From Kappaphycus alvarezii (taxonomy: Eukaryota > Rhodophyta > Florideophyceae > Gigartinales > Solieriaceae), in assembly GCA_002205965.3 (NCBI GenBank), contig NADL03000748.1, positions 682,001-746,000 of the forward strand: a DNA stretch of 64,000 bases, written 5' to 3'. The notes beneath the pieces are model-generated. The model saw only the letters and a program-made list of their open reading frames with translations. It did not search any database and was not told the origin of the DNA. Positions 20,664 through 31,039 of this stretch are shown piece by piece. Numbering within the stretch: the stretch's first letter is position 1; each line of letters starts with the position of its first letter. Both the position numbers and the translations under genes were made by a program.

Positions 20664-22149
20664 AAATCATCGCTGTGATGATATATTTCTTTTCAGTTGC
20701 AACAATTTACAGGAAATTTGAAAATAAGTGGTAACTAATCTGCGAAAAAATGAAGGATAACGGATCTTGGAGAGACGAAACCAATGTCCTAAGGTAAGAT
20801 AAAGCAGAATTTGTAAACAACTGTTAGAATATTTCACAAACAAGACTGGGCCAGTCGTTTACTGACAAAATCTGTTTCCAAAACACCAAGGTAAAAACGT
20901 AACATATTAGTCAGGAGCTACCTTTATGCAGATAGTATCACTTATATTGAAGAACCGGAGGAAACATTGGACGACACAGGATATACCTCGCGTGATTAAT
21001 ACGGATGCTTTAATACCTGATAGATTCTATTTGAAAAGAACTGGCAACAGGAGTAGACTTTCATTGCGTACTGCATAGAGATAACCTGGTTAAATGGTGT
21101 TTTTCTGTACCACCTATTCATATTATTGATACTCATATATCTCCATGTTCAGGTGTTCCGGTGATATTGGTTAGTAGTTTTTAAATTATTAACCAAAGGT
21201 ATCGTTCGCATTACTCGTCAATAAGCAATACGAATCTAGTTAAACTTGATCCAGGACTTATTCTCAGCAATACAGAAGATTTGATAACCCCGTGCTGGTC
21301 AAAGTGATCTATTAATTATTCTTATATTGGGGTTAGTAATAACTTATGAGTTTTCTGGACTTTAAAGCGACGCTGCTGTACGCTAATATCTTCGTAAATC
21401 GCAGAATCTCCCACGCGTGTTTCCTCAAATCCGTATTTTCCTAGAAAGAGGACATGAGTTGAACCACATCTAATCTTTTGATTTCAATGTTTACAGCAGT
21501 TTCTATTAAGTCCCTTCTTGACATGAGGAGACCATCAATGGGTATCCGAATCGTTCACTGGGATCAATAATTACATATTTGTAAGTTTTAGTATATGGAG
21601 AAACTTAAGATATCATTAGATATTTTAATATTGATTGTGGGCGCTCCCCAAATACAAGTGTTTCCTTATATAATTGCAGTAAATTTTGACAATTTATCCA
21701 GTTGCAAGTATGCGCTAGCGGATTTCTTCAATATTTTTGTACATGTTTCAGCAATTATTGTACTACTTCTGCCTGAAATTGCATAATTTCTGTTGAAGAA
21801 CTCCGAAATGATACAGAAATATGAACAGTTACAGAAAAGCATTGTGCAACTACGTAACGGCGCGAAATTTTTATGTATAGTAAGTCCAAAAGTACGTCTG
21901 CGACCATTAAAAACTTTGAAAGAGCCTTCTTTTCTGATTTTCGTTACGAAAGATCAACCTCAACCTTTCTCAAAACCTTCACATAAATTTCATCATCAAG
22001 CATGGGGACCTCTACGAAATCTACTTCTTTTTACACCTTTCTTTCCTCGTGTGGGGTGTTGAGCGCACAAAAAGGTAATCGATGGCTGATCTGTTGGTTC
22101 ATGCTTCCGGAAAACAGGCCGGAACATCAGACCATGATTTATATAGAAA
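20664..22149. other. AT-rich stretch with weak coding-like patches
   Basis: Mostly stop-rich. Two patches read like protein: about 20935-21000 (YADSITYIEEPEETLDDTGY) and about 21050-21183 (VDFHCVLHRDNLVKWCFSVP, then HIIDTHISPCSGVPVILV). An 89-codon frame at 21793-22062 is open but of poor composition. None can be assigned. Confidence 0.25.
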
Positions 22150-22427
22150 AAGTACTCAACACCAGCAGAGATAAATTGTAAGCAAATGGTACTGAACTCA
22201 AAGGTATTCTAGAAAAAGCGACTCCAGAGGTATCAAACTAAAAGGTTCTGAAGGCTCATTTAGCAGCCATCAGTGTAATCGACGACAGCAATAAACATCA
22301 TGGCAAAGTCTCATTGGTCCAATTGGCAAGGATGCATAAAGTGGTTGCTGATTGGTGGGTCCGAAATGTTTCGAGAACCACGCGAGATAGCCACGATGGC
22401 TCCATGTCATTGGCTTGGTACAAAAAG

Positions 22428-22495
22428 GTATGAATTTTATGTTTTACACTGGTGCGTGGGTACAGTGCACAAGTTGCACTGATGCCTTCTTACAG
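22428..22495 (+). other. Putative intron, 68 bp
   Basis: Donor GTATGA at 22428, branch-point-like CTGAT at 22479-22483, pyrimidine-rich tail and acceptor TACAG ending at 22495. Length and signals suit fungal introns. The exon that should follow soon meets a stop, so this assignment is weaker than the next one. Confidence 0.35.
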
Positions 22496-22765
22496 TGCAA
22501 ATCCCTGGTGCAGGTTACTGGAGGGATACTGTAGGGTATTTGGTGATTTATGGGCATAATCGCAACACCTCGTCAGCTTCAAACTTATGACACTGCTTCG
22601 CGGCGCTCTTAATCCGTTGCAATCTCACTTTCGGCAGCGCCATCAAAGGAAGCGAGGCAAAATTCCGAGTTTATATCAGGCAATGATCTGATCCTGGCTG
22701 GAGAAGCGTCCTCTACGAAGGCCAATATCTCGCATCATGGTGAGAAAGTGGTGATACAGCCGCTT

Positions 22766-22813
22766 GTATGAGTATTGTAAGGCTAACCTCATTTTTTGCC
22801 TGTTGCTTTTTAG
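22766..22813 (+). other. Putative intron, 48 bp
   Basis: Donor GTATGA at 22766, CTAAC at 22783-22787, a T-rich tract and acceptor TTTAG ending at 22813. Removal joins a 51-codon and a 62-codon open frame in the same phase, while reading through gives a TGA immediately after the donor. Confidence 0.5.
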
Positions 22814-23330
22814 AAAAGCGCTGAAGACAGATCCAATAGAATTTTAGATGACGTTGAGGTTTGGGATAAGAAATATAGGAATTCCTGTGGACCGGTTGGA
22901 GAAATAGGGAAAATAAATCAGTTATCAGGGGATACGTCACGGGCGACGAAGGAATGTATTCACCAAAATATTGCTGCCATAAAGCATGGGGGCTGGAAGT
23001 GATATTATTATTAATTTCTTTCAGATTTAGAAGAAAAGAAGCGCGTTTAGTAGTTACGAAATCAGGTCAATGCCATCAGAAAATGAATAAACGTGCAGAT
23101 TGAACAGATACGAGCGATTGGGTAGTGGCGCTAAGCAAGATGGTGGAAAAGCCAGATAATATGAGGTTAGATTGAGCAAAAAATGATCCAACTGGATAAA
23201 GAGCACCTGAAGTATGATATTTGGATAGAGAAGACGAAAGTCTTTCCGCCAGGAAGAGCGCGAGAACTCTCACCCTGAGGGTTAAGCAATACGTGATTTC
23301 ATGTTGCAGATGCAAAGGGACACCTGTGCT

Positions 23331-24277
23331 CACATGCGGACTATTCCATGTCTTTTTAACACCCTTCTCTGTATATAGAATTTTGTTTCGTAATAAACTT
23401 GCTATTTCTGGAGTTTTGGTTTTTAAACGTGCATTGAAATTCCAAAGTGGGCAGATTAAAATTACTTAGAGTCCTGCCTCCGCAGGGAGCATTAGTATTT
23501 TGAATTGAGGAAAAGACCGCTTCTTCAGGCCTTTGGAAGGCGGCTTTCGTTTCCACCTACCCGCCTCCCTTTAATAGCACAATTCAAAATTGATAATAAC
23601 TCAAACTACCCAATTAGCAAACTGAGGAGGATGAACTTCAAAATTCTGAGCTATACTGTATTGGAAGATAAATTCAGTTAGGTTTGCTGGCAAAAATGCC
23701 ACGAGGTGCAACTTTCCAACTGCACACTGTCCTAAGCGAAGCTTCCTATTTGAATCAATTTACGTCCACTACATCTTCACTTCCGTAAAGAATCAACCAA
23801 ATGCCACCCACCGCTTCGATACTTCCCCGATGAAAAACGTCTGTCCTTCGCATAGATTATAGACTGAACATGGGCTCAATATGAACCCTGTAGCTGTACC
23901 CGAAGGTACCGTAGACACTATACTAAGTATTATCCACAGCTCCATGCAATCCAGATAGAGTCACATCCGATCCACACTGCACTTATAAAGTCCATTTTAA
24001 CGCCTTCGCTCGATAGAGACCGCTATACACATCCCATACCGCGCGTTGATGTAATCTTATTGAATTTGATCGCATTTTTGCACTTTTGCCAGTTGCGGAT
24101 CACCCTCTGGCTTATTTTTGTCTCTCTCGGGCTACGGGCGTAGAAGCGGTTCTTGCTAGCATTTAATAAAGATAACTTGTGAGTAATGGTGCCTTTCTAA
24201 AGCTATATAGACCAGCTCTGCTATCTCCAGATATCCTCTGGCAAACTGAATACATTCTGAAATGCAGAATTTAAGCC
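23331..24277. other. Moderate-GC flank of the chromovirus insertion, no gene called
   Basis: Frames are open on both strands because GC is moderate. On the - strand a phase with few stops runs through here (for example VFHRGSIEAVGGIWLILYGS near 23780-23840) and is in phase with the - strand frame beyond the far LTR. I see no motif that settles the coding strand. Confidence 0.3.
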
Positions 24278-24282
24278 CGCCA
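24278..24282. repeat. Left target-site duplication of the chromovirus
   Basis: CGCCA directly before the 5' LTR. The matching 5 bases after the 3' LTR (38259-38263) are CGCCG, a four-of-five match. Five base pairs is the usual target duplication of Ty3/gypsy elements. Confidence 0.7.
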
Positions 24283-25051
24283 TGTGATATGATGGCACTG
24301 GCCACAATTTTTTGTTGTTTTTTTAGAGGGAGGACTGGAGGCCTTAATATTTATATTTTTGAAGCTCCAGAATGGCCATTCAGCCCACGGGCACCTGTCC
24401 CATGGCCAAGGTGGACCACCGGGACCAATCGGGGTACACGTGCACATGAGCAACATACACACGTGAATACGAACAACAAACACACGTGTAACCGTGCCGA
24501 CTATGGCACATGGCCACGAAAAGGCCAACACTATGAACAATATAGCAACTTTGCATTATATCTTTTATGTCAGCTAACTTCCAGTACTGTCACGCGCTGG
24601 TGAGATTTTTTATCATCTCCCTTGCCTGGTCAATATCTAACGCGCTAACAAAGGCTCTATAACGACTCACTAGAGCAAAGATTTGCGGCCATCCCGCGCA
24701 TCAAGGGCAGTACACTACTACTAACACCCCAATATGGCAAGTTTGTGGACTTTTCCGTTATTCGACCATTTTTTACTGTAGTGTAGCATGTATAGTAGTA
24801 ATAATGTTTTGCGGCTTTGACCACAGTAAAAGAATCGGGGAAAGGCGAGTTGTCCTCGCAACTTGATTGTTTGGTAATGATCCTTCTTTTAGAGCCTTTG
24901 GCTTCGCAAGCCGCTCTACAACATTTTCAGTCCCTATACTTCCCCACCCTCTCTGCCCTTTTGGGTGTAAGTTCGCACAATCCAGTGATTTACCGCGGGG
25001 TGTGTATTCCGTGCATATCTGCGTAGTGCTTGCCACGACCATCCTACAACA
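24283..25051 (+). repeat. 5' LTR of the chromovirus (769 bp)
   Basis: Starts TGTGATATGATGG and ends CCTACAACA, thus TG...CA as expected. It aligns along its whole length with 37474-38258, with long identical blocks such as CCTGTCCCATGGCCAAGGTG and AACACCCCAATATGG. Promoter and polyadenylation signals of the element would lie here, and a TATA-like run is present near 24556 (GCATTATATC). Confidence 0.92.
24437..24488 (+). promoter_or_regulatory. Cluster of CACGTG (E-box) motifs in the 5' LTR
   Basis: CACGTG occurs at 24437-24442, 24460-24465 and 24483-24488. The last two, 23 bp apart, are kept with the same spacing in the 3' LTR (37652-37657 and 37675-37680), while the first is altered there to CACGTT. 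CACGTG is the core site of bHLH factors such as Pho4 in fungi. A role as an LTR enhancer is inferred. Confidence 0.45.
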
Positions 25052-25052
25052 C

Positions 25053-25070
25053 TGGTCTCCCGACCTAGAA
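25053..25070 (+). promoter_or_regulatory. Candidate primer-binding site
   Basis: The sequence TGGTCTCCCGACCTAGAA begins one base after the 5' LTR with TGG, the complement of a tRNA CCA end. I cannot name the tRNA, and mutations may have blurred the match. Confidence 0.35.
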
Positions 25071-25569
25071 GAGTAGTTTGAAAAAGATCTTTTTCATTGC
25101 TATTTGTTTCGTCTTACTTCGATTGGTCATTCACAAGGTTTGAACCTTTAGCCAAACGCAGACTTCGAAAGCCAGTATTTTTTTCCGAAGGGTTAATTTC
25201 TCGTTTAGAGTGCGGCTGCCAGTAATTTTGCCTGAATATGAACGTCGTGACCAAGTCTTCTTTCAAGAGGATTTAGAATATCGGCCGACTAGGCATTGAA
25301 TTTGTGTATCTCTGGATTCGAGATTGTTGGCCGTGAAGATGTATGCTACAATAAAACCGCCTGCTTTCAAATTGAAAAGGTCTGCATTTCAGTAAGGGGC
25401 ACCATGTGCCCCTCTGGCAGTGGCCAAAATTTCCATTGCATCATTTCCTACTGTTCTACATCATATTTAAACGGACCAGGGTCCCCGTTCATCGGCTGGG
25501 GTTCGGTCTGGCCTGTCTCATGGTGCCGTAGCTACTCCTACTAGGAGCGTTTATGGCCAAGAAGAGTAT

Positions 25570-26712
25570 GTGAAGTTGCATCATTTACAACAATTCATTA
25601 ATGCGCAGCGTCAAGAACTTGTTGTCGCGCAAACAGTACTTCAAGAAACTTCGCAGAAGAATTTACTGGCAGATTTTAGTCAAGCAGCGCAAACTTTGTT
25701 GTATGACCAATTTTTTTTGACCCTAAGAAAAAGAATGGACCCCCGTCTAGATAAACTTTCGGCCAGTGTAGAAGAGGTCAGGAAAACGGTGTTCGGTGGG
25801 GACGCCCGTACGACACCCATCATACCAGGGACTGAATCTGTTCGGCTCGTAGGTGAGCCGTAAATGACCGCCACGACTGTTGAGACACGAGGGCATGGTG
25901 CAGTGCAGTTGACCAGGAGGCCGTGACATTTTCAGGTTGCGTCGCTATCTGGCTTGAATATGGGATCTAGGTTGCCTGCTGATAGGAACGGTGGAAGGCC
26001 CGATGTTTCGTATGCAGCTATAGATGATGTCAAAATGTTCCCCCAGAGGATTGTGGTGTACCTAGATTAGTGCCAGTGACAACTCTACAAGAGGCTTTTG
26101 AGCCGTTTGGTCATACAAATCCTACCGTTTGGTGTAAATGCGGCAGGCTTTGACGTTTGAAGAAATTGCTCGAATGGCCAAAGCCGGCCAATGCCTCCAT
26201 TCTTCATTTACACATTTGGCCAACTTTGATCGCGCTTATCCATTTTACTTTTGTTTTTTCTACGGAATTACGAAGATGCTTGTGATACCCTTGGTAGTCA
26301 TGAAGGGGAAGCTGTTAGGGTGTTTACTAGTTTCCATGAGGGAGACAAAAGACGTTTATGCATGACCGTATACATTAAAAGTCGGGGGCCGGAGTGAGTC
26401 AGTTGTACTCTACTTCCCAACGGTTGGGAGCTGGCGCTACAAGTATGCAATCGTGGCTTTATGCCGTACACTCTTTCCTTAGGCGGTATTGCACAGAAAA
26501 GTTATTTTCCAATGCATACTACAAGGTTACGCGGACGCTTCAGAAAGAGGCAGAGTCAGAAGCTGAGTTCGCCGAAAGAATTCAGGATGCCGCTTTGGTA
26601 TGTCCAGATGTTTTCACGGAACAGTCACTGATTCAGAATCTTGTGAAAGGACTCAGTAACATCACACGTTCGGTTATGAATGAGTCGTTTTTGCGGAAAA
26701 AGGATGAGATTA
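25570..26712 (+). pseudogene. Chromovirus gag, part 1 (before the pogo insertion)
   Basis: The N-terminal frame 25570-25863 is helical and coiled-coil-like (INAQRQELVVAQTVLQETSQ, then DPRLDKLSASVEEVRKTVFG). After several frame changes, gag capsid-like sequence follows. Pieces at 26138-26365 and 26394-26711 contain YCTEKLFSNAYYKVTRTLQK, AESEAEFAERIQDAALVCPD and NLVKGLSNITRSVMNE, the retrotransposon gag pattern with a mid-domain followed by a helix with L-V-K-G-L. The last piece is open right up to the pogo insertion at 26712. The rest of the gene resumes at 28935 in the same phase. The product would form the capsid-like particle that packages the element RNA. Confidence 0.7.
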
Positions 26713-26742
26713 AAGGGACCTGCACAATTACCAGACAAAAAT
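26713..26742 (+). repeat. Left terminal inverted repeat of the pogo-type element
   Basis: About 20 of the first 29 positions match the complement of 28903-28932. The ACC and GACAAAA/AACAAAA blocks are shared, with TGCA at positions 9-12 in both. Confidence 0.75.
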
Positions 26743-27309
26743 GCAAAAAACAAACGAAGAAACAACTTCTGTTTGTCCAAAGCCATTCATTATGGTTGCA
26801 TTTTAAAGCTCTTGTTCTGACCATCGAACATGGCAGTTTGTACCGTCTAGGCATGTTTAGTTGAGATACAGTAAGCAAATGCGCAAATCACGGCAGTTTG
26901 GACAAAATAAGCTTGAAAATCACAACGATCGGACACAGGGCGTGATAATTTGGCTTTATTTGAAAGAAAGGATGATTTCCACGTCACTTAAGAGTATCCA
27001 AAAGCCTTCAAAATAGCGCGCTCTGGCCACATTTACAAGCCGCCGTCTCAGAACAATAGCACGAGCTCTAACAATCCTCATCCCTGCAAATAAACGACGT
27101 TCTCTCGAACCGACCTCCGAATCGCTCTGAAAGATGGCTTAGAAGGCGCGCGCCCACGAGATCAACGAAGGGGCTTCTCTTTAAATTTGCGCTTCTTGCG
27201 CTCGTGAGACAAACCCGTCTTTAATCCTCTTATTTCAATGGCCCGACTCCTCAAAGCCCTACTCTCCTCCTTCTTCCTCATTAAGCGAATATGCAGCCAT
27301 TTGTAGAAT

Positions 27310-28699
27310 CTAAATATTCGGATTCTGTAACAACCGTATTTGATCCCAGGACGCTCTGCTTGATCTTATCCATTTTACTCTTAAAGCATCCTCGAGTTCG
27401 GAAAGTAACAAAATAGCAGCCAATGAATCTGCAGTGACCGGGCGGGGGACATTCAAAATACGAGAAATATTTAAAGACCAAAAAACCGGTCTTAAAAACC
27501 CGGTCTTTAGATTTTGGCGAGTAACTGAAATTTCATAAGCCTCTCTCAGAATGGAACAAAAGTCGTAAAGATCAAAAACACTACCTGGATCCGCCAGCAG
27601 CAAATTGTGCAAAGTAGAATCGACTGTTTTTTTGAATGCGGAAAACTGTACAGTGTCACATGGTTGGGGTTTTGCAGATGTGTGGGGCGTCAGTTCATAG
27701 ATTATGACGCCGTTTGCCGGCAACAACACGAAAACATCCAGTGACATATGCTAACTTTATAAATCATAAAAAAGAAGCAGTTTCCTTCTATTGGCTGTCA
27801 GATCCTTAATGTGCCTTAGAAATTTGTTAGCCCACGCCAGAAAATTAAAGCGGTCAACACCTCCGTTCTCCTCGCAAGTTGCGAGGACGGCATGCCTCGG
27901 CAAGTTAAAAACGAGAGAATCTTGGTATTTTATTCCGTCCCTAAGGGCACTGCGATACGGCACACGATTTACCTTCAGAACAAAAAAGGGGAGGCCCAGC
28001 TTCTCCAGCTGCTGAAATTACAGGCATCATTGTAATTCTGGAGAATCTTGTCATGTCGGGACGCAACATATCTCTCCCCCATTTCGATCCAGCCTCCCTG
28101 CCTGGAGAGATTCCACATTCGTCCAAATTGAATAACTGCGAAGCGTCTAGATTTTCCTCATCAATGATCTTCTGTAACGTGGCAAAATAGGTATTCATCT
28201 ACTCAGCGTTTATTTGGCGGTGTTGGAAGAACTCTTGCACAACAGGACGGATCACTACCAATTTACCTTCGTAGCGCTTTCGAAAGCGAGTTAAATACGA
28301 TTTGGACGGTTCCTTCCACTCTTTGGGAAGTAGTATGCGGTGGGCGGGGAGCATTCGAGCGAACATGATCTTAACTGCTTCTTGCAAATGCGAGAGTGTC
28401 AAAGGCATGCCTCTTAAACTGCTTTTAAGCAGAAAGCCGACAAAAAAGTCTCTTCACTCGGAGCAAACAGAGTCTTGCGACCTCTGAGTGATTTAATTAC
28501 GGCGGCGGTCGTTGAGGGTTGATCGAGGAATGCAGAAGTTCTGCTCTGCCTGTCGCAGAGTGTTGCCTGCTGTAATAAAATCGAGGGCCTTAATAATTTC
28601 CGCATGGGAGTGCTGTTTCGCTCGATTTAAGAGCATTGAAGCTGAGTTGATGGGTATTCGAGGATGGAGATAATGCCCTTGGGAGGTGATTATAGACAA
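27310..28699 (-). pseudogene. pogo-like transposase, frameshifted and with stops
   Basis: Domains in order on the - strand. First is a psq-type helix-turn-helix (HAEIIKALDFITAGNTLRQA, then NFCIPRSTLNDRR) around 28610-28496. A second DNA-binding part of CENP-B type follows (LPKEWKEPSKSYLTRFRKRY) to 28199. Then comes the DDE domain. The first catalytic Asp is in QLFNLDECGISPG (codon 28121-28123). The second is in KLLLFYD (codon 27763-27765), where the following G-x-x-S-H part is damaged by two stops. The third, an Asp, is in KPQPCDTVQFSAFKKTV (codon 27655-27657). The C terminus is an ordinary linker-rich tail ending at 27310. A frameshift near 27960 and stops between the domains inactivate it. 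It would catalyse cut-and-paste transposition at TA. Confidence 0.85.
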
Positions 28700-28902
28700 A
28701 TGATGTCATCTTTGTGCATTCGAATGGGGTTTCTAATGTATTTTTGGTGCCAAAGCGAAATGGAATTTTGTTAAGTTCCAGCAGTAGTTTTTCTCTGTAT
28801 TGGCGCCCAAGCACACAGAATTGTGTGGAGTTCAGCTTTGGAAGGATCAGAATATAAAAAAGTATTTACTTATTTGCAGAATGGGCCGTGTCCAAGTTTC
28901 GT

Positions 28903-28932
28903 GATTTTGTTCGGTTATTTTGCACCCCCTTT
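28903..28932 (-). repeat. Right terminal inverted repeat of the pogo-type element
   Basis: Reads AAAGGGGGTGCAAAATAACC from 28932 inward, the partner of 26713-26742. It is followed by the TA at 28933-28934. Confidence 0.75.
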
Positions 28933-28934
28933 TA

Positions 28935-29680
28935 AGCACAAGTTGGACTTCGCAACAGTGAAGAGAATGGCCTCTTCAGCTAGGGACACACACAGAGCCT
29001 ATGTTGCCTCTACATCAAAATCGGCCAAGAGAAAGCCGGGTTGTGTGATGGCTTTGTCAGATTTAAAGGAGGATGACTTCAACTGTATGAGATGGACAGG
29101 AGGGAGAGCTTACTGATCATCGGTTATAGTGGTGCCAGTTGACCATGGTGCGGCGAAAACTACCAGTCAGGTTTCAACTCAGGTAGGACTTCTTCCCTCA
29201 TCGGGATGGAATAAAGACCTTGCCGGAGACGAAGAGGTTAAGACGGCCCTGACGTTGTCGCCAGATGAGTTGCAACGGGCTATGGTCATGATGCATGGTG
29301 GAAAGTCGAGTACTCGATGTTGGTGATGCCTTGAAACTGGTTATGACTTGTACAATTGCCACTACCTCTCTTTGCCAGTGCGTCTTTTCTTTGGATTTGC
29401 CACTTAAATGTTTAGGGAGGATGTACGCGGCAAAGATCAATAACAAGGGTATCAGCCGAGACGTAAGCAGGTGACCATTGCCACGCCATCTGCTTGGTCG
29501 CCAAGGCAAGGAAATCGGCTGATAAGTATGATTTCAATTACGGAGACGGACGAAATTGATGATGAGCAGGGGTATGAAGAAAGACAATACCTCACGGGGC
29601 GTCCGGAGTATCAGATGTCATATCAGCTTGCACGCCTGAAGGGATTGGCCTCGGTGACGGTCAACCCTCAACTGAATTGA
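28935..29680 (+). pseudogene. Chromovirus gag, part 2, with degenerate zinc knuckle
   Basis: The frame continues the phase of part 1 with KHKLDFATVKRMASSARDTH, the helical end of the gag core. A linker follows, then a second frame (29129-29326) with TALTLSPDELQRAMVMMHGG running into the nucleocapsid knuckle at 29318-29359. After that come weakly conserved frames to a TGA at 29678. The natural end of gag is uncertain, and a gag-pol junction would lie between here and 30016. Confidence 0.65.
29318..29359 (+). other. CCHC zinc knuckle of gag, with two substitutions
   Basis: Codons read C-W-stop-C-L-E-T-G-Y-D-L-Y-N-C, the C-x2-C-x4-H-x4-C pattern with a TGA at the second intervening position (29324-29326) and TAT in place of the histidine (29342-29344). 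Both are what C-to-T changes (CGA to TGA, CAT to TAT) would give. The knuckle normally binds the element RNA. Confidence 0.7.
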
Positions 29681-30015
29681 ACACTACGGCACCACTCGTC
29701 TCATTTGATTCTTTTGTAAATTCACCTTCCGAATGATCCTCCAATTTGACAGAAGATGAAAAAATTATTAAATCCTAATCCGTTGACGAAGAAGATGAAA
29801 ATTATCGGCCAGTGTTACCGGGAAACCGAAGGAGAGGAGCCTTTCGGAACTCCGGTCTCCTTATCATTGTTAAGAAGTAGCACCAAACCAAAAAAAAGGA
29901 AGAAAAAAGATCGCCCAAATTAGAATAAGTCGACATTAGGCCGTTTTATCCGGTCTTGGCAATGTGTTTGAGTATTTACACTGTCTCTGGTTCATTGTGA
30001 TTGTCGTAACGTGAT
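29681..30015 (+). other. gag-pol linker, no domain recognised
   Basis: Acidic and lysine-rich fragments (SVDEEDENYRPVLPGNRRRG) with stops. They look like the low-complexity region that often separates the nucleocapsid from the protease. Confidence 0.4.
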
Positions 30016-30451
30016 ATGCGCCCGTACTTCATCGCGGTTGACACTTGTTCGCCATATACCATCATTCAAAAGGCTCAGTTACCGGCAGACTGTTCGACCA
30101 AATCACCCCTTTGGCAATCGACCCACGCCTTGGGGATGCAAAAGCGGACCATAGCTTGTCGTTGGTTTCATCAAGCTTACCGTTCGAATTGCAAACCGGC
30201 TTTGGAGAATTGAGTTTTTCGTGGGCACAGAGAACTCTGCTGTTCATGTCCTACTAGGAACAAGTTTCAAAACACCTCACGTGCAGAGCATTAGGTGTCG
30301 GGACCAACGCATTGACTTTCTTGGTGGAGGTACTACCCCGATTTTCGACCAATTAAAGTGGGTACCGAATTCAAAGAAGGATGATGTTGGCAGACAGTTT
30401 ATTGGTACTCGAGTACCGAGAACAATAGTTCATTATGCGGATACTGTATGA
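30016..30451 (+). pseudogene. Chromovirus aspartic protease, active site altered
   Basis: The start reads FIAVDTCSPYTIIQKAQLPA, where the retropepsin active-site D-T/S-G is D-T-C. The flap and C-terminal half appear in two other phases, first LAIDPRLGDAKADHSLSL, then HVLLGTSFKTPHVQSIRCRD, which is the hydrophobic-L-L-G-T region followed by the RDQRI strand. Two frameshifts and the Gly-to-Cys change mean no activity. The enzyme would normally process Gag-Pol. Confidence 0.75.
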
Positions 30452-31039
30452 TTGAAGAAGAAGTGGTAGATTCAGGCCGAGACTCAAGTCCTTGTGAAAT
30501 TCTACAGCACAGAGACAGGCCTTTGCTTGTTGGAGCCTCGCTGGAAGTTGATAGCAAGACACGGAGCTCGAATGATTATTGGTGTTGCTGAGATACTTCC
30601 CTCTCATGAATTTGAAGAGGTAGTTCGTTTGGCCACTCGCACAGTAGTCGGGTATGCCATTCAGCACCCCCTGTTCATTCTTACCCCAACACAGGAGGTT
30701 GGAACTGGGAAGGGAAATGTCCTGGGGTCCTCCACAAAGAGGAGCAGGGTGAGAAGAACGAATCGGCCGACCAGAAGGGAATGAACTGAGAGAAAACGTT
30801 GAACGAATTGCCTGACGATAATTGGGAATCCGAGACTGATTTGTCTCATTGTGCGGAAGAGTTAAGAGATTCGGCTATGGCAGTCTTACGAAAGCAATCA
30901 TAAATGTGAGGTGGACACTTGGGAGAAGTTAAAGCCACTCAACATCATATTGTTTTGTAAGCAGGAATCGACCGATAGGATCGATGAATTATCGAAAAGG
31001 CCTTGTTGGACGCCAGATAGTTGCTTAGGAGGTTAGATG
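30452..31039 (+). pseudogene. Linker between protease and reverse transcriptase
   Basis: Frames are short and phase-shifted. A 96-codon piece (30494-30784) contains HGARMIIGVAEILPSHEFEE and ends in a basic stretch. Near 30930-31040 the text before the RT core (HHIVL, then IIEKALLDARQIVA) can be made out. Confidence 0.5.

Larger units (their letters stand above)
22150..23330 (+). pseudogene. Candidate spliced gene remnant with fungal-type introns
   Basis: Three open pieces can be joined by two intron-like segments. The first (22242-22427, 62 codons) contains VIDDSNKHHGKVSLVQLARM then VVADWWVRNVSRTTRDSHDG and ends at a GTATGA donor. The second (22613-22765, 51 codons) contains SGNDLILAGEASSTKANISH. 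The third (22814-22999, 62 codons) contains SNRILDDVEVWDKKYRNSCG and resumes in the same phase if the 48-bp segment 22766-22813 is removed. Upstream and downstream (to about 23330) the frame continues with a few stops, several of them TGA. GC content is higher than in the flanking desert. The link between the first and second pieces is uncertain. I do not recognise the product. Confidence 0.4.
26713..28932 (-). mobile_element. pogo-type (Tc1/mariner superfamily) DNA transposon nested in gag
   Basis: The 2220-bp element has imperfect terminal inverted repeats of about 30 bp, AAGGGACCTGCACAATTACC from 26713 and AAAGGGGGTGCAAAATAACC read inward from 28932. TA lies on both sides (26711-26712 and 28933-28934), the invariant target of the Tc1/mariner superfamily. 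The transposase is on the - strand with a psq-type helix-turn-helix followed by a DDE domain with Asp as the third residue, as in pogo/Fot1/Tigger relatives. Removing the element and one TA leaves the two gag halves in phase, which confirms both borders. Confidence 0.88.
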
